A stretch of DNA of 64,000 nt from Xestospongia muta (lineage: Eukaryota > Porifera > Demospongiae > Haplosclerida > Petrosiidae), in NCBI GenBank assembly GCA_963693285.1, contig OY848927.1, positions 3,598,501 through 3,662,500 on the forward strand, written 5' to 3'. The notes under the pieces are model-generated. The model had not been told where the DNA came from. It saw nothing but the letters and a program-made list of their open reading frames with translations, and did no database searches. A program made the translations under genes and the position numbers. Below, piece by piece: positions 63,481 to 64,000 of the stretch (positions within the stretch are counted from its first letter, which is position 1; every line of letters begins with the position of its first letter).

Positions 63481-64000
63481 CTATTCCACAACAAACACTA
63501 GATTTTGGAGATTCTGACTATAACAACATACCACCTGATTCTCGTAGTCAATATTTTCAATAGTAACTATGCAATCTATCAGTCCACTTCTCTTCAATGC
63601 AGCTTGGATCTCGTCTTCTGGGAGAAGACCACAATGGCGTATACCAAATAGAAGTTGGTCACGTGCATTGCCAATAAATTGATGCTGTAGAAAAGCTGGA
63701 AACCCTAATCCATTAGGAAAAGTGTATAACGGACATCGAACAAAACCTTGAACTTCGTTTCCCCAATCTTTTGATAACAATGTTTTCTTTTCAATCTCTA
63801 TTAACAAGTCCAATGAAACTTCTTTAGCATATAAGTGGAGACAAAAGTGGGTGTGGTCAGAGTAGTGAGTTACAATGTGGTCTGATTTGGTGATGGTTAT
63901 TTCAGAGGGTGTTATCCCTAATTCTTCAGTACATTCTCTAGTACATGCTTCTTCGGGGGTTTCACCTTCATCAACCACACCCCCTGCAAAGCCAAGTGTC
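63481..64000 (-). CDS. NUDT16: NUDT16-like Nudix hydrolase (partial, 5' end beyond the window)
   Basis: NUDT16 decaps U8 snoRNA and hydrolyses (d)IDP. The visible C-terminal part carries a complete Nudix box, G-x5-E-x7-REUxEExGU, read as GVVDEGE, TPEEACT, RECTEELGI, preceded by LGFAGG as in NUDT16. Downstream the family-typical RCPLYTFPNGLGFPAF, LQHQFIGNARDQLLFG and GLLPEDE follow. The frame runs to the right edge, so the N-terminal strand region is outside the window. The Cys-rich tail (VVCCYSQNLQNLVFVVE) is longer than in human NUDT16. Confidence 0.88.
   Translation of the reverse strand, partial: TLGFAGGVVDEGETPEEACTRECTEELGITPSEITITKSDHIVTHYSDHTHFCLHLYAKEVSLDLLIEIEKKTLLSKDWGNEVQGFVRCPLYTFPNGLGFPAFLQHQFIGNARDQLLFGIRHCGLLPEDEIQAALKRSGLIDCIVTIENIDYENQVVCCYSQNLQNLVFVVE

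Overview
The window is animal nuclear DNA: AT-rich, intron-dense, with GT-AG introns mostly of 50-300 bp and short gaps between genes on alternating strands. Its gene set is metazoan: HDAC6, a DOCK180-type GEF, an alpha-2/delta-like subunit, TRIM-NHL relatives, SUCO, RSBN1, TEX264 and an Id-like HLH protein. Gene density, microsatellites at intron ends and a Death-domain/NHL protein suggest an early-branching animal, most likely a demosponge of the Amphimedon type. The species is an inference. All multi-exon models were spliced by eye from splice sites, reading phase and family similarity, so small exons may be missed.

Layout, left to right: SUCO-like gene (+, 276-13745, unusually long introns) with a small antisense Id-like HLH gene inside one intron (-, 7509-8187); alpha-2/delta-like VWA-Cache gene (-, 13901-20798); Death-domain/coiled-coil/filamin/NHL gene (+, 18156-24681), whose first exon appears to lie inside an intron of the alpha-2/delta gene; CYTH protein (+, 24856-25656); EF-hand/WD40 protein (-, 25707-30602); HDAC6 with a single catalytic domain (+, 30742-33801); DCAF13/SOF1 (-, 33921-35261); RPS23 (+, 35330-36126); FERM-like protein (-, 36257-37159); DOCK-family GEF (+, 38065-51655); intronless B-box/filamin/NHL protein (+, 52188-54188); a decayed copy of the TEX264 last exon (-, about 54941-55092); TEX264 (-, 55997-57549); RSBN1 (+, 58050-62866); and NUDT16-like Nudix hydrolase (-, 63481 to the right edge, 5' end missing).

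Four head-to-head pairs share short or moderate promoters. Two of these carry NRF1-type palindromes: WDR/HDAC6 and DCAF13/RPS23. In the second pair both products serve the small ribosomal subunit, as processome factor and as ribosomal protein. Convergent neighbours are 50-155 bp apart and their 3' ends probably overlap.

The most notable points are: the Death-domain-NHL architecture; the Id-like HLH gene nested antisense in SUCO, with its own TATA box and E-box; the apparent lack of a SUN domain in the SUCO gene; the single-catalytic-domain HDAC6; the duplicated and decayed TEX264 3' end, together with a TEX264 tail that lacks the LIR; and the repeated use of (TC)n(AC)n microsatellites as polypyrimidine tracts ending in the acceptor AG.
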